64,000 bases of DNA from Thamnaconus septentrionalis. Taxonomy: Eukaryota; Chordata; Actinopteri; Tetraodontiformes; Monacanthidae. The notes under the pieces were generated by a model, which made no database searches, was not told the origin of the DNA, and was given only the letters and a program-made list of their open reading frames with translations. Of this stretch, positions 1-14,100 are shown piece by piece; position 1 is the first letter of the stretch; the number at the start of each line of letters is the position of its first letter. The translations under genes and the position numbers were made by a program. The stretch lies in assembly GCA_009823395.1 (NCBI GenBank), contig CM020501.1, positions 13,749,861 to 13,813,860 of the forward strand, in the 5' to 3' direction.

Positions 1-375
1 TGCAGTGCTCACCCACTCACCCTCACTCTCCCGAGCTTGCCAGTGAATTACAGTGGCCTGCGCAAACAAACCTGGATGCCCGGATAACTTCTTTATTGGT
101 TTATTCAAGGACGTGAGCGTTCACCCCAAACACTAAACGCGCTGTCAGGCGGGCTAGATTGTCTACACTGAATCCAGTGAAATATCTTCCTTAATATATA
201 TCTTCAGAGAAATATCCCTAGAGGCGCAAGACCATTTCCCTGATATATATATATATATATGTATGTATATATTTATATATTTGCATACATATGGAACCAT
301 TCTCAGGGCGAAGATACACTTTTATTACTGTATTTATGACCAAATATTACACACTGGACCTTTAAAGGACATGAG
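1..375 (+). repeat. Interspersed repeat family R1, copy 1 (left end cut by window)
   Basis: The stretch resembles 22865-23330 in order and sequence. Shared blocks include a CCCTC...CTCCC run, GCCAG followed by GTGGCCTGC, CAAACAAACCTGGAT or its close variant, TTGGTTTATT, GATTGTC.ACAC, CTTCCTTAA, and a terminal TTACACACTGGAC block followed by TTAAAG. The terminal block resembles the ends of teleost MITEs, but I cannot name the family. A TA-rich microsatellite (242-294) sits inside this copy. Confidence 0.6.
242..294. repeat. TA/TATG microsatellite
   Basis: (AT)9 followed by TATGTATATATTTATATATT. It lies inside R1 copy 1. Confidence 0.9.
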
Positions 376-1125
376 GAGAAATTCCATGAACAAAACAGCC
401 ACATCGACGAGCATGATAGTGATGGTACTGCAATCCCCTCTTTTTACGGCGTACCCCTGCTCTGGATCAGTGGTCGACTCCGCCGCATCAGGGATTGGAG
501 CTGGGAGCGATAGGACCATTCTTTCGCTTCTACAATGCTCGCCCCTGCAGGACCCCTGCAAGGTCAAGGTTACCTCCGGAAGAAACTCTGCGAGTTTATC
601 TGCTCGCTCGGTGGCTCGTGTGCAACGGCCCGAGGGCTCGTGCTTGCCGTCAAGGCGCGATACAGCACTCGTCCGCTCGGCGATTGTATGAGGAAAATGT
701 TATGAGTTTATCGCTCAGACGTCCGAGTGCATCGTTGACACTTGGGAGTGCGCCCCCTGCTGCAAGTCCCCTCTGACCATTCCTTCCGTTTGGCAGTTTT
801 TTTTTTTCTCTCGTCTTTTTAAATAATACATTTCAAACCCGATCAGTGTTTTTCCCGCCAAAATAAAAAAAAAAGGCGCAAACCCCGCAACATGGCACTG
901 CTCGCATTCCCTCTGAGACGCCGAAGAAGCCGCGAACAGTGTTTGCTTTGTGAGGGGCTCCGTTTCCCCCTCCGCCACCCCACCCCCGTTCTCCCCGTTC
1001 CTTTTTCCATCTCACTCTCTGTTGTCAGATGTTGACTGAATCGGGTTAGAGATGGGGAGGTGCGGGGAACAGAGGCGTCGCTGATGAAAATGACAATGCG
1101 TCTGCCGTGTTTGGATACCGAGATG

Positions 1126-1152
1126 CGCCTTCGCCGCCTTCGCCGCCTTCGC
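1126..1152 (+). repeat. Three perfect 9-bp tandem units (CGCCTTCGC)
   Basis: The nonamer CGCCTTCGC occurs three times without interruption or mismatch. Confidence 0.9.
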
Positions 1153-1195
1153 CAGGCAAACACGAGCTTATGTAACCTGTGGGGAAGAAAAGCAG

Positions 1196-1242
1196 CGAGA
1201 GAGAGAGAGAGAGAGAAAGAGAAAGAAAGAGAGAGAGAGAGA
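1196..1242 (+). repeat. (GA)n / (GAAA)n microsatellite
   Basis: Polypurine GA run with three AAAG interruptions. Confidence 0.95.
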
Positions 1243-2266
1243 CCTTTAAATGTGTGCTGCAGGTGTGTGAGAATAATTGGAAGGGGAAAAGATTAAAAAC
1301 CCACAAACACACAATATTGAATTTGTCTTTTGTTTTGGCTTTTTTTCCAAACTCCAGAGAACTTTTTGAGACAAACGATGTGTCATTTCCAGGCTGAACT
1401 GAGACAGTAGCAAAAACAAAAGTGCAGTGCAGTGTTTTCAGCATGACGGCGACTCTGACATTTCCGCTGTGTTATTTCAATAAATTGTAGTGGGCACATT
1501 TAGAACGTCGCAGTCTGTCGCTCCGAGACACATTATCTTTTTTTTTTTTTCTTTATTGCTGCGCTCACCTCACACCGGTAGCCAGGTAGCAGGATGATCG
1601 TGTACAACTCACATGACTGGAGGAACAGCAGGGCGGCAGACTTGTTGTTTTCTTTGTTTTGTTTTTCCTCCTCTGATCGCTGCACTTCGTCAGCAACAAT
1701 GAAACACTGTTAATGGTCATGCACGTCAACGCAGAGGCTCAAAAACAAAGAAACACAGCTGGTTAAACTCATTATCGCAAACTCAAAAAGCAAAGAAAAA
1801 AAAACCAGACAGACAGACACTGAGACATCCAAACAAGACTTGGGTTCTTACACTTTCTTTCTTTTATAATACCACTGAAATGCTGTTGCGATTTTGTGGA
1901 CTTTTATGATTCTTTACGATTATATGATACTGATCAACTATTTTGTGGTGAACTACCACCTATCCTGCATTGTGAGGCTTTCCTAAATGAATTGCTGCAA
2001 AGTTATACTCACTTTACATTGTAATTATTTTTGTAGGATTAGTAAAGGCTCATCTGATCTGATGTGATCAGTTTGACGGGGACGCCTCATCAAATCTTCC
2101 AAGTCTTTTTTTTTTCACGTTGACTTTGTACAGCAATAATAAGTAAACCAAATTTTGAGCCTTTTACAGAATTCGGCCCATCAGGCCGAAGGAAAAACTC
2201 ATTTTGAGGTGTGAGGGAGTAGTGGCATAATGATAACTGCAGTAGAAAGTGACATCGCACTGTCTC

Positions 2267-2284
2267 TGTGTGTGTGTGTGTGTG
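2267..2284 (+). repeat. (GT)n microsatellite
   Basis: Nine GT units, then GAGCGTGTG. Confidence 0.9.
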
Positions 2285-3259
2285 AGCGTGTGTATCCTCC
2301 CTCTTGTTTACTGGCCGGGCCAGCTCATGCGAATCCATGCAAATCTCATCTTCTTCCTCCCTTCAAAACAGTTGCTCCTCCCACCACCACCCCCACCCCC
2401 ACCAAGTCGATAAGAAAACAAACAGCGGTGGATGGACTGACGCCGCTCGATGCTAATGACATTGCCAGCAGAACAATACAGACCGAGGGCTTACGTAGAG
2501 CAACATCCTCTGGTCACCCTGGAGGTTCACTGCTTGCTGCTGTGAAAGTGGGTGAGGTGCGTTAGGTGGATGCGGATCTGCTGTTGCCGGTTTAAAGTTT
2601 GTGTTATGTCAGAGTCAGAGATAAAAGTAGCTATTACAGTATCACTCACCATGTGTTTTTCCTATTGCAAAGGTAAATGTCTTTAGATTTTGTGCTGCTC
2701 TTGCCTGGCTTTTGGTTAGGGCTTTTTTTTTTAACTTAAATAAAGGGATCTACGCAATTAGATTTACTTTTAATATTTGCGTAAATTGGCAGTGGATGAT
2801 AACCCTATTAGTCAAAATTAAATACAAATATAAACAAAATATTATTTGTGTTTTCTGTATTTAAATAATTTTAAATGCAAAACGTCAGCTCACCTTTTAT
2901 GTATCCCACCTTGAGCTGTTTATTCAAATTGTTGTTTGCTGAGTTTACACAGGTTTTTTTCTTTTTTTTTTCTGGTGTTTTAAATGAAAGCTGCCACTCT
3001 GACAACACTGACAAAGTCTTTGACGTGGTTTTGCCCACAACAAGTAAACATTAAACACACTCGGTGAAACACCAGAACCATCTTTGTTTCCAGAATCGCA
3101 ACTTTGGTTGAACGTATCAACCAGCAACTTGACGAGTCAACTGAGACACTGCAGACTTCCTGGAATGTAAAATCTAGCATTTCTGTTTGTTAAATACCTT
3201 AATTGGAAAAAAAAAATGCAATCTGTTTAAAATCTGCAAAAAACAAAAACCTATTGTCC

Positions 3260-3293
<34 letters not shown>
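3260..3293 (+). repeat. (AAT)11 microsatellite
   Basis: Uninterrupted AAT trinucleotide run. Confidence 0.95.
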
Positions 3294-3294
<1 letters not shown>

Positions 3295-6200
3295 AGTTTT
3301 CATCTTACTATTAATATTGGTCAACAGGTTTTTGTTTTTGAACAAAATCTATCTTTCTCACATTGGAAGTGTCGATCACTTCATCTGCCTAGCAGCTTGG
3401 TTGAGCCAGTTGGGTTGCTGTTTCTCTGGGTCATTTTCTGAGACTTAGTATACTTTGGTAGTTCAACAACAAGTAGCAACAAGAGAAAGCTGCCCCATTG
3501 TTAATTCTTGCCTAAAAGAAAAAAGAACAGCTTGGCTGTGTTTTTAAGTGTGCAATTGCCTCAAATTACTCACTTCGCTCAAGCATTCTAATAATTTAGA
3601 ACAAAAAACACAACAAGCGCATTTCTCTTGGCACCATAAAGTTCAAGCTGCCCTTGAAGATAATTCTGCCAGCATCTCCGCAGGAGCAGCGGCGTCGACT
3701 CTCTGCGAGAGGTTTCTTCACTCAGAAAGCAACCGAACAAAGTCTAGACGTGTTTGAAGCTCTCTATTTTTATCTTGTGGAGATTTTTTCCCCCGTCCGT
3801 TATCTCAGGAAGGCTCTGTTTCTGTTTGCATGAGGTTCGTATGCAGGAGCTTCCGTTCCTCCACTTGGGAATGTGAAATATTGCTGGTTTGAGCACTTTC
3901 TTGCTTCTTGCTTCGTCTCGCAGTAGGAAATTTGCAGCTCTGCAGCATTTTTTTTCTTTTCCCCCGAAAGCGTCTGTTTCAGTGTCACCGAGGCAAACCC
4001 TTGCATCACGGTGCCTTTGTTTCTCCAGGTTGCTGCTTTCTTCTTTTCTTTCTCCCCACTGTCCTTAAACTTTGGTTCCTCAAGCTCGACATTGGGAAGG
4101 GGCAGCAGTCTAGAAAAAAAAAAAAAAAGGCGCCCTAATGAGGTTTCCTCCTGCGTTTTCCTTGGCCTGGGGGCTCCAGAGTCTTGTCTATTTCAGGTGA
4201 GGGTCTTATTACCGTGTTCCTCAATCAAAGGACTTCACATTCTTACCCCGAGCAAATTTCAGTCTGGCTTGATCCCTCAGTACTGCGCTGATGAGTTGAT
4301 TTGTCGGGGGGAAAAAATGGAATAAAGAAATGCTCTGCTCTTCAGCAAAGTAGGAGAGACATCAATGAGCCTCTTTGTGCCTCACGGTGGGTTTACCAGC
4401 ACTTCGTAGGTTTTAATTGTTGGGCAAGAGCTTTTGGAATGACACAGCTGTTGTGCGATTGGTTGGGCTTTTTTCTGTCATGTCAACCAGAATCCATATG
4501 GAAAAGATAATTAGAGCAACTTTAATTAGTATTTCTACCCACAGCAGATGGTTGTGTCGTGCTATGTTGATGATATCCAAAAGGTAGGTTTTTTTTTTTT
4601 TTTTTAAGAAAAAAAAAATCCCCCTCCAAGCTTTTTAGTTCTACTTTACTTTTTTATGGCACCATGCACATTTTTCCCAGCTCCAGGCTGCTTCACAGAC
4701 AGAAGGTAGAGTCTGATACCTTCTGATACTCACCCTTTGTTCCTGACAATACTGTTTTCACATCCCGACGGGAAACCCTGCGCCTTTCCTGGTGGAGCCT
4801 CTTCGCTGCTCGGCGTGGCAATAAAGCAACAAAGAAGAAGTGACATCTGCTGCGTCCACATCAGCACGGAACTTGGCTAATGGAACTCAAAGGGTAGGGG
4901 AGGATTGAGGCTCGAGGTTTTCCTTTATTACCATCAATCATGCAATTGTTAATTTTAGTGATTAATGTGCAGCTTCAGTCTCCTTTGCTATTTCTGCCCG
5001 TCTCTCCACACACATTTGGCTCTTCACTACGGTTCCAGCCAGAGCAATGTCAGCGCAAGGAGAAATTAAAGCTTTTTTTTTTCTTCATATCAAATTAATT
5101 TTGCATGAAATGAATGTGAATACATAATAAGCGTTCCTCATTAAGAGGGAATGATTTAGGACTTAATGTCGGACTGAGACGGGATGTTTGCTCAAAAAAT
5201 ATTTGGTGGAGACTGAGCCAACACTTTTAGCTTGGAGGAGGGGCTTCAGACGATTGAGCAGCTGCAACCAATTTGGAAGATGTGATCGGATTATGCTGCG
5301 CGGCGCCTTGCCATCGGTGTATGCACTTGAGCAAACAATACGCTCTTGATTGATGAGAGATAAAATGCTACTTTTGTTAGTTGCAATTTTAAACAACATG
5401 TCTCAACTGCAATGTGTCTCCTCAGAAGACCTCTTATATCCCAGGGGATCAAAAGCACACTTGATCTTCCTGACGCTTGGCGAGAGAATCAATCCACACT
5501 TTTAGTTTTAAACCCATTTTGATCCGTAAGAAATTGTTTACTCTCGCTGATATAATTCTTTATGCTTTTTGTCATTGTAATACTTCTCATTTTTGTTTTG
5601 GGATTGGGAACGAATACTTATAAGTTATTCTAACCAAATGTATTCCAGAGAAACTTACTTTGTTGTTGTGTAGCAGCGACACACTGTTAGCATTTTCAAA
5701 TCACGTAGTTTACGGAACGGTAAAAATAAACGGCCAAACTGTCAAACGAGTCGAAAGCAGCGGCGCCTCATTTGAGGAGGACATTTGGTTGGCTAGTTCA
5801 GCCGCAGCGTCCTGCACACATCTGAACCGTGTTATTGATCGTAATCAAAGCCTGACAGCATTTGTGAGCTGCTTCTATTTATGGTGCGATTAAAAGGTGT
5901 GTTAAAATTGACTGAGAGGGTTGTTGTAGTGCAGCTGACAGAAGACAGGGACTTATGAAGTCATGTCTCTCCTATGATGGCAATTCATTTTGAGCATCTT
6001 TGCAACTAGAGTTGTCGGTTACCTGCTGTTCAAACAACATAATGCAAGTTTTTTTGTTTTTTTTTTAATCCAAAGTTTTGTCTAACTTAACTGTTGGGAG
6101 TGGACACATCTGGTGTGAAGCCCCATGTTTGCCCCCTATGGCTGATTTACCGTGGTTGTTGTTGTGTTTGGATGTTGTACGTCACCAAAGATCCATCAGG

Positions 6201-8436
6201 TGCCGCCTTGAAATGCAGTAAAGACGAAGGCTGCATTGGTAAATCTCTATATAGATTCCATTCTGGAGCAGCCTTGTGACGTAATTGACCAAGAAATGCA
6301 GAATCTAAACTGGGGCTCTCAAGGTACCATGTGACATGTCCATGCTACAGCGTAGACTGGAACGTGGAGTATGGATCGCACCAGTGACATGAATTGGCAC
6401 CGTCCATTATCCCAGGAATCAGTGTTGGTCCTGATGCTGGTATTTGGATGCGTCTCATCTCCAAAAATCTACAATTAAACAAGGCACCCCTGATGATTTC
6501 ATATTTGTTTTCAATGTTCCTACTCATCTGTGAAGATGAATAGTAGTAGGGGATTTTGAAAACCTCTCCAGCTCTCAGGCTTTGTCTGACATTTGTGCCA
6601 AATAAAGAAAGGGAGACCTAAAGGTTGAGTAATAAAAAAAACAAAAACAACAATGGATGATGGCTTTGGTGGAAGAAAGCGGCTAATATCATAAGATGTG
6701 ACTTGGAATATGCATTAAAGCCGACGTGCTCGAGCCCTCCTTCGCTCGGCGTCCGTGGTTTATCTGTAATTACAGTGTGCAAACCAAGTGAATATCACAA
6801 TGACATTTCTGCTGTTCTGCCTCTCGGGAGCGAAGGGTTTTGAATAATAGCTTTATTTTTCTTTTTTTTTTTTTTTTTTTAAACGCAGGGGGGAAATAAC
6901 AGCCACTGTGATCCGTCATCAGATGTGTCACTCCTCCTCACGGAGGCGTGACAGCGGCCGTCTTTGGACTCGCAATTAGACGCCGTGTGTGACGAGTCTA
7001 GAAATTGGCTGATACGGAGAGACAACTATTTGTGAGACAACTCCCTTTAGCTGCAAAATTTGGACAGACGTTTGTTTTATTTGATTTTTTCCCCTTGCGT
7101 TTGCATGTCGACGTGTCCACACAGCGCGGTGCAGGTGATAATCTGGCTCACGTGCTGCCATTTTTATGTTTGAACATTGTGCAAGTGTGCAGTGGTGGCA
7201 CGTTTCCCTCTGATGCTCCCCCTTAGAGGACGCTGCCTCTCTTTAGCACGTTAGTGGCATCGTTTATTTACGCCTAACCCTGCTTCGAGCAAACAGGACA
7301 GAACAGTGGACAGGTTGCATATAACCCACCGGCCTGTTGGGTTGATGTGATATTAAGCAGGTCAAGATGACGCCTCGGATCTTTTCTCGTAATTCCGCTT
7401 GAAATTTTACCGACACGGCAGACTGTCGGAGAGCTTCATTTGAAATAAGAGGCAGAACTGATTCAGCTGGTTTACCAAGTTACGAACTCCAGGGCTCTAA
7501 GCGGCGTGTGGCCATAAAATATTAACAAGATTATTGTTTTATGAAGCGTCGTTATTCGCCGCCTCCGGGCAGGTGAGGAAATGGTTTGCTGCGGTAGAAT
7601 GTGAGCCCGAGGTGAGATAAGCTGAGGTTGTGTTATTTTTCAAGAGGCACCTCGCAGCATCTGCAGCCTCTCCTTTCACACAGTGAGCACACTGTTGAAG
7701 ACAGCTCACTTCAAAATCAAGAAAAACATGCAAAGCAAGTCTCCCCAATCAAGTGTATACCTTCTTTTTTTATAGCAGGCTTTTGAAGTGGGGCCGCTGA
7801 GCCATGGAAGGTACAACCTGTTCTCACTAAATGGTGTTTGGTGCGCAATGGTGCGCAAGTGCCATTTGCCTGTTTATAGAAAGTTTTTTTTCACTTTTTT
7901 TTTTTTATTCATCATGATGTCGAGCAGCAGCATGTATTACACCCTTAAGACCAGAGTGGCAGCTGGTGTGAGACAGAAAGGTGTGAACCACAGTAATTTT
8001 TTATGTAGTATTATGGTCTAATTAAAACTCTAGACTGAAGATAGGACACCGAGGCACTGTTAAGTTTACAGTTAAACTCTGCAGCCTGCGCCATCTTGAG
8101 TTTCTGGGGGTGATATTGTCATTATTTGGACACTGGATCATTTAGAAAATGGAAATTCAGCTTGATTGCTTGTGGCTAAACTATGAACTGTTAAATATGA
8201 ACTACAAAAAAATAGTACAGTGAATATCAACCTTAAGATTTGCTATTCTTTTTCGCAGTTTAATCTCATGAATAGCATTAGTTACTTTGTCTGTGTCGCC
8301 CCAGTCCAACCAATTTAATGCACACACATTATTTCCCCTCTGGTACAGCAGTGGCACTGAGTTGCTTGAAACTAGCTAAGTTGTTCTAATGCTTTCAAGA
8401 AATCAAACTGAACTGTCCGTTGATGAGTCAACAAAT

Positions 8437-8463
8437 CATAATCATAATCATAATCATAATAAT
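8437..8463 (+). repeat. (AATCAT)n microsatellite
   Basis: Four AATCAT-type units ending in AATAATAAA. Confidence 0.9.
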
Positions 8464-9841
8464 AAAAAAAAAAATCGAAATCATTGACATAGGTAACAAA
8501 AGTCTTTGCACAAAGGCACTCACATATTGGCCAAGATGAAAACAATCCAGTGGTCGTACATTGTAATTTTTATATTCCTTTGTTAAAATTGAAATCCTAA
8601 AATAAAGTATAGATAGGTTTCCGTTTACACACCACATACCTGCTGAAACTTTAGTTTGGATGTCAAAATATATACGGGGAGTGTCTCTAATGGCAAAGAG
8701 CAAAGTCTTTTCAAGGGGTTCACCACATTAAAATAAAACTCTTTGCTGATGTTACTTGGGAAGCACTTTACAGTGGAGGCAAATCAAAAGGTGTTTGAAT
8801 GGAGAGCCTCTGTTATCCGTGTTTTACAGCCGGCTCAGTCAGACAGCCCTCTGAAGCGGATTCTGCTTTGGGTTTGTTTTCCCTATCAAAGGGCAGCAGA
8901 GAATAGAGCTTTATGGAGAACTGCATTGCTCTGCATAATTACCACACATTGTGCATCGGCGTTTGTCACCGCGTGCTAAAGAGCTCGTCAGGCAAATGTT
9001 TGGTCTCTCCGTGGCCGTGTCATTTGTAATAATATCAAGTTTCTTTTCAGAGGAACAACAAAGTGTGTCGACTCATTTGCGAGCATGGTTGTGTTCGCAC
9101 AATGGGAGCGCATGATTGTTTCAGCTCTGCATATACTGTAGTTAGAGCTCATTGCAAACTGCTTGTGAGGTTTCAGCTTCAAAAACCTAAATAAATGCGG
9201 GCGCTAATTTCACTACTCAACATAAAACAGGGTAGAAAGTGGTGGGGAATTGAACGGCCTATTGTATTGAAGAAAACTATTCATTATGTATGGCCCCAAG
9301 TTAAAGTTGCCTTAAGTCAAGTCCTCCTAGTTTCTGGCTTTGGATTGGATCTGCATTTTTCTGATAAGACCCAGCCTCGTCCATTTGAAAGGTTCTTTCC
9401 CCCCTTCCACTGGAGTTCTGCTAAGACACTGCACCCTGGGAAAAATAAAAACAGACACGGGAAGATGCAATATCCTTTGTGTGTGATTTACTTCGATTGA
9501 CAGTCTCGAGGCCTTTGAATAATGTCATCTAGTTCCCGTACGTATACGCACCCAGCCCGGATTCAACTAAATGAAGCCCTAAATAACAGTGGCTTTGCCT
9601 GCCATCGTTAAATCTGTCACTCTGGGCCCAAGAGGTCCGGTGTCACCGCTGCAGCTACATGTGCTATAAGCAGGACTCCTTGCATGTGGGAATAACTCAG
9701 TACAACTCAACCCAAGGGCTGTGCACGGCAAACCCCCCTCCACATGATTTATGTGGATTTGTTTTGGACGGTGAAAATCCCTGGTCACAGTGGAAAATGT
9801 TGCACCGTCTGTTCAAATGGCAGAATGGAGTCTCATCTACT

Positions 9842-9929
9842 CGTGTGTGTGTGTGTGTGTGTGCGTGTGTGCGTGTGTGCGTGTGTGCGTGCATGTGTGT
9901 GTGTGTGCGTGTGCGGGTATGTGTGTTTA
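9842..9929 (+). repeat. (GT)n/(GTGC)n compound microsatellite
   Basis: GT run broken by GTGC and CATG words, about 88 bp, mostly alternating purine-pyrimidine. Confidence 0.95.
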
Positions 9930-10347
9930 AGCTCACAGGATCCCTAAGAAAAAATAAAGCATATTAGCTGATAGTTATTTATGGCGTGACTAAACATCTA
10001 CAGCCTCAGTTCTGTGGCAACAAGGGAGTCAGCAACATTATTTATGATGGTTAAAGCCTGCGTGCTGTCAAATTATATGGGAAGAGGAGTTTTATGGATA
10101 GGAAGAGAAGCAACTCTGCAAGTTTCTGCAGTATTAGAAATCACTTTGTCACTGTCAGGTTGAAAGAGTTTCAAAAAGTAAATTCGATAGTTAAGGATAC
10201 CCCAATCACATTTTAACGCCCCCAGGTCCGATTCATTTAATTCTGGGTAGTTGCCGGTGCCAAATCCTGGGCCGAGAATATGGCAGTGCATTAAATAAAA
10301 TACATCAAGTCGTCCCTTAAAGAACAGTATCCCGGTTAATATCTTTT

Positions 10348-10350
10348 ATG

Positions 10351-10421
<71 letters not shown>

Positions 10422-10440
10422 CTATATATATATATCTATA
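10348..10440. repeat. (TA)n tract, about 90 bp
   Basis: Almost pure TA with single disruptions (ATTAT at 10370 and TAGGCTA at 10419-10424). It is self-complementary and cruciform-prone, and a likely place for assembly length error. Confidence 0.95.
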
Positions 10441-10820
10441 TTTTGTAATAGTTATTTTTGTAATAGTTGCCAACTTCATGGTTCCTAGCCTGCTAGCGAC
10501 CAACTAGTGGCAAATTTGAGTGGTACAATTTGGCAGAGGTGGTGGTGCAATTCTCTCAGGCACCGCTGCTCTCTCTGCAGGAAAAGAATGGGAGCTTTAC
10601 TTGCCGTAAACTGTCTCATGTTTACAACGAAAAGATGCTTTGTAAAATGTGCGATTCCATTCCATCCCGATCAATTGAAAATCACTTGTTCATCATCCCA
10701 AATGATATTTTGTGTTTGATAGATTTTAGCTTTTATTGACTTTTCAAACATTTTTTTTTTTTATGTTGAAAGTGAGTTGCTTATATTGCGACATAGAGCA
10801 AACTCTACACTTGCTCTTGT

Positions 10821-11121
10821 TCATTCATTCATTCATCTTCTATACCCGCTTATTCCAATTCAGGGTCACGGGGGTCTGCTGGTGCCTATCCCAGCTGTCT
10901 TAGGGCGAAGGCAGGGTGACACCCTGGACAAGTCGCAGGGCCACATAGAAACAAACAACCATTCACACTCACATGCACACCTACGGACAATTTAGAATAT
11001 TCAATTGACCTCACATGCATGTTTTTGGACTGTTGGAGGAAGCCGGACACACAGAAAGGTCACAGGCCCGGGCCCCGGAATCGAACCCACGACCTTCTTG
11101 CTGTGAGGCAGCAGCGTCGCC
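10821..11121 (-). mobile_element. tRNA-headed teleost SINE (family S1), near full length, with target duplication
   Basis: On the + strand the copy starts with the 3' tail (TTCATTCATTCATCTTCTAT and ACCCGCTTATTCCAA blocks) and ends with the complement of the head, where CCGGAATCGAACCCACGACC contains an RNA polymerase III B box (GGTTCGATTCC in element orientation). The SINE therefore reads on the minus strand. Flanks CACTTGCTCTTGT (10808-10820) and CACTTGATCTTGT (11122-11134) match in 12 of 13 positions and are a convincing target-site duplication. The A box end is clipped. Such elements are mobilised in trans by a LINE. Confidence 0.85.
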
Positions 11122-14100
11122 CACTTGATCTTGTATCCGGACTAATTACTTGCAAATTGCTACAGAATCCTGCTGGGATAAAGAGACTCCAAAGTTGGTC
11201 CAAGACTACTTCTTTATTGACTGTGAAAGCAGAATATTCAGCTGGAGATGAATGAGCCTGTGTCCTCAGGCCCTTTCATTTGTCAGCACTAATGACCACA
11301 GTTCCCTCCCTCCCGCTCAGCTGTTGTTTTACCTGTAATAACGGATTGATGTGTGACTCAGAGGCGAGGCAGCTGTGAGTGACTGGGAGAAAGTTTGCAT
11401 TGAACTCATTAAAGTTTGCATTATCCAGTGTTTAGCCCACTGATTATTGCAAAAGGAGCCATCTGCTCATGGGAGTGCCGCGCTCCCATCGCAGTCCTCC
11501 ATAATTTACCTAACAAAGTTTGTCAAAAATCAGTAATCCGGAGAGGTTGGGCGGCGGAAAATCTGTCACGAAGGTGTCAGTGGTTTGCAAGTGAATTATG
11601 GAGATGATGTTTTCTTGGGGTCCTTCTTGGTGCTCTCCCTGAGAGTCAATTAATGCTGTTAGCGATTAATCTGTTCTTGAAATGAGATTGTCTTACAGAG
11701 AAATGAGATTGACTTGTTTCTCATTAAAAAACAATATTGTAGTTCATTCCTGGAGGTCCTTTGCCTGAATGGCATTAGCATATTTTTCCTAAGTATTCTT
11801 AGCATTTTGAGAAGGTATTTAAACATTCAAAAGATTCTTAGGGTTGCTCTCAGGGCTGATTGATTCTTTTTGATACACTATTAATCATCCAGTTTACCTA
11901 GATCACTAACAGTACTTTCTCAATGTGTAATCATAATATAATTGCAAAGGTAAATAATAAAAAAATATGTTGTGAGTTTTTATTTTTTTTTACCATACTG
12001 GGGGATTTGCGTTCTTTTGTACTAAAGTATTAGCCAAACACTGGGGGGTTGGGACTGGGTGCAGTTCCTAACAATCAGTGACCATTACACAACAACAATC
12101 ACTTAACTTATTAAGGCAATAGTTAATCAATACTACCTAAGGTATTTCATTAAGATATGAGAAATTGTTTGGCAAGGACGAGAGGAAATGCATAACTGAG
12201 AGGAACTTATTTATCTTGTATCAAAAGCTGGCAAATTACCAGATAAACTTTTAAAGCCTGATAGATGGTTTGATGCAAATTGAAATGCAGCAGTTTGATT
12301 TATTTCCTTTATTCCCCCGATCAGAACAATCTAATAGACAGCAAAGAGAATGACGGCGGTAATTAAAAAGAAACAAGACTAATGAATAATTAGGGCTGCA
12401 CTCCTCTAATGGTACACAGCAGAGTGAGGCTATTGTTGTTCTTGAATCATCTCAGTCTTTGTGGAATTGCTGGGTTGACGTTTGAAAAGCCAAATTGCTC
12501 TTTTTTCTCACGTGACGTGTGATGTGTGTAATATTTAGTCGTGTATCTCACAAGTGGACGCATAGGCAAGAGTGGGGGTGATGGATTCACTGACTGAAAG
12601 TGCAAAAGGGTTGGCAGGGAAGGTGGCGATGGGGCAGGCAGCCTGATGGACAGCTGGAGTAGTTGGAGACGGGAGACGCCTGAGACGCTCTACGGTTTGT
12701 TGTGGTAAGCAGGGCGAGAAAACTCAGAGACTCATAATTACTGAGAGCTTGAGGGAAAACAAACATCCCGACTAACCACGACTGAGCAACTGAGTCGGAA
12801 GACGTACCGCAGTGGCAGGCGCAGGAATGTGATGATGAGTGTTGGGAGCAAGAGCTTTTGCCGCAGTAGTGGGTTGCTGATGAGCGACAGGTATGGTGAT
12901 TAATTGCATGATTTAGGAAGGGAGGCACTGGTCCAAAAGCAGGCATGGGCCACAGTGAGATCCTGAACCTCATGGACCCTGAACCTCATGGGCCCTCTCT
13001 TGGTCGGGGTATTTGTTGGTGAATCCAACAGAACAATTTGGTCTTGGGGGCAACATGAAATGCTATTGGTGTTCCACTGTGATTCTGACTTTCAGAGCCT
13101 TAAAGGTCAGAATGCGTCGTAATCGTAGCCTTGCCGCTACTTCTACAGATAAAATTCGGTGGAATAGAAGATTAGATTGAAGCTCCTTAAAATGGGAAGC
13201 GCTTTTGCCTTTTTGAAATCAACTATGAATAAAGCACTTTGTATGCCGGGCCGGTCGCTGGTGGTGTTGATGTTTCATAGGAGCCGACTGGGAGATATAG
13301 ACACACCACATACCTGTGCATGGGACATTCTGCTATATTGTGTAGTGTACGAATAGACAAGATGACTGTGGTGTCGGTACATTCCGTATGCCTTGCACAG
13401 TGGTGTTTGGAGGAAAACTGAACTTTTCCACGGAGAAGCCTTAAAACTCATCTCGCACTCATCAGAGTTACAATCCCAGACACAGCTGGCGTCCTCCACC
13501 ATTGTTGTTGGTCGTCCTTCTACCCCATAGCCAGTGTCTCAATTAGGGATTTCACTGTGGTTTCACTGCAACATGCTGCGGATGTGAAGAAAAAATATCT
13601 GTCTTAACAGATCTAAGGAGCCTTGGGTTATCTGCACAAGCTAATTTGCTGTCAGGTGAATACCTTGAAGTGAAATTGTTTAGTAGCCATTTTGATGAAA
13701 ATTGGTTTAAATTTAACCTCAAATTTCAAATTCCTTCCTTACACCAAGAGGGATAAAACCTGGCCATACAGGTCAGAAACACAGCACAAGCACACTTATT
13801 TATTCAAGTCAGTTTTCGTCTCTGGTTTAAGTGCCGGCTCCATTTCTTTCAGCTAACAAAGACAGGGCAAAAAAAATGTTACATACATTTTTCAAAGTTC
13901 ATTTTTTTATCTGTCCTGTTAAGAGGGTTGTAAACGACTTGTTAAGTTGCCCATTTATTCAGGCCTTATTGATCTCAAAGCTCCCTCAGAGGACAGGCCA
14001 GACATTACATTTTCCAAACCTCCCTTTGACTCTGTGAAATGCTTACGTGCTAATAATTTTCATAACACCAGACCTTCTAACCGCTGGGGATCGATATTGC

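Noticed and set aside
2230..2565. 111-codon plus frame resembling a start exon
   Set aside because: It runs through a GT microsatellite and a Pro/Thr-rich simple stretch, without signal peptide, furin site or similarity to SorCS N-termini.
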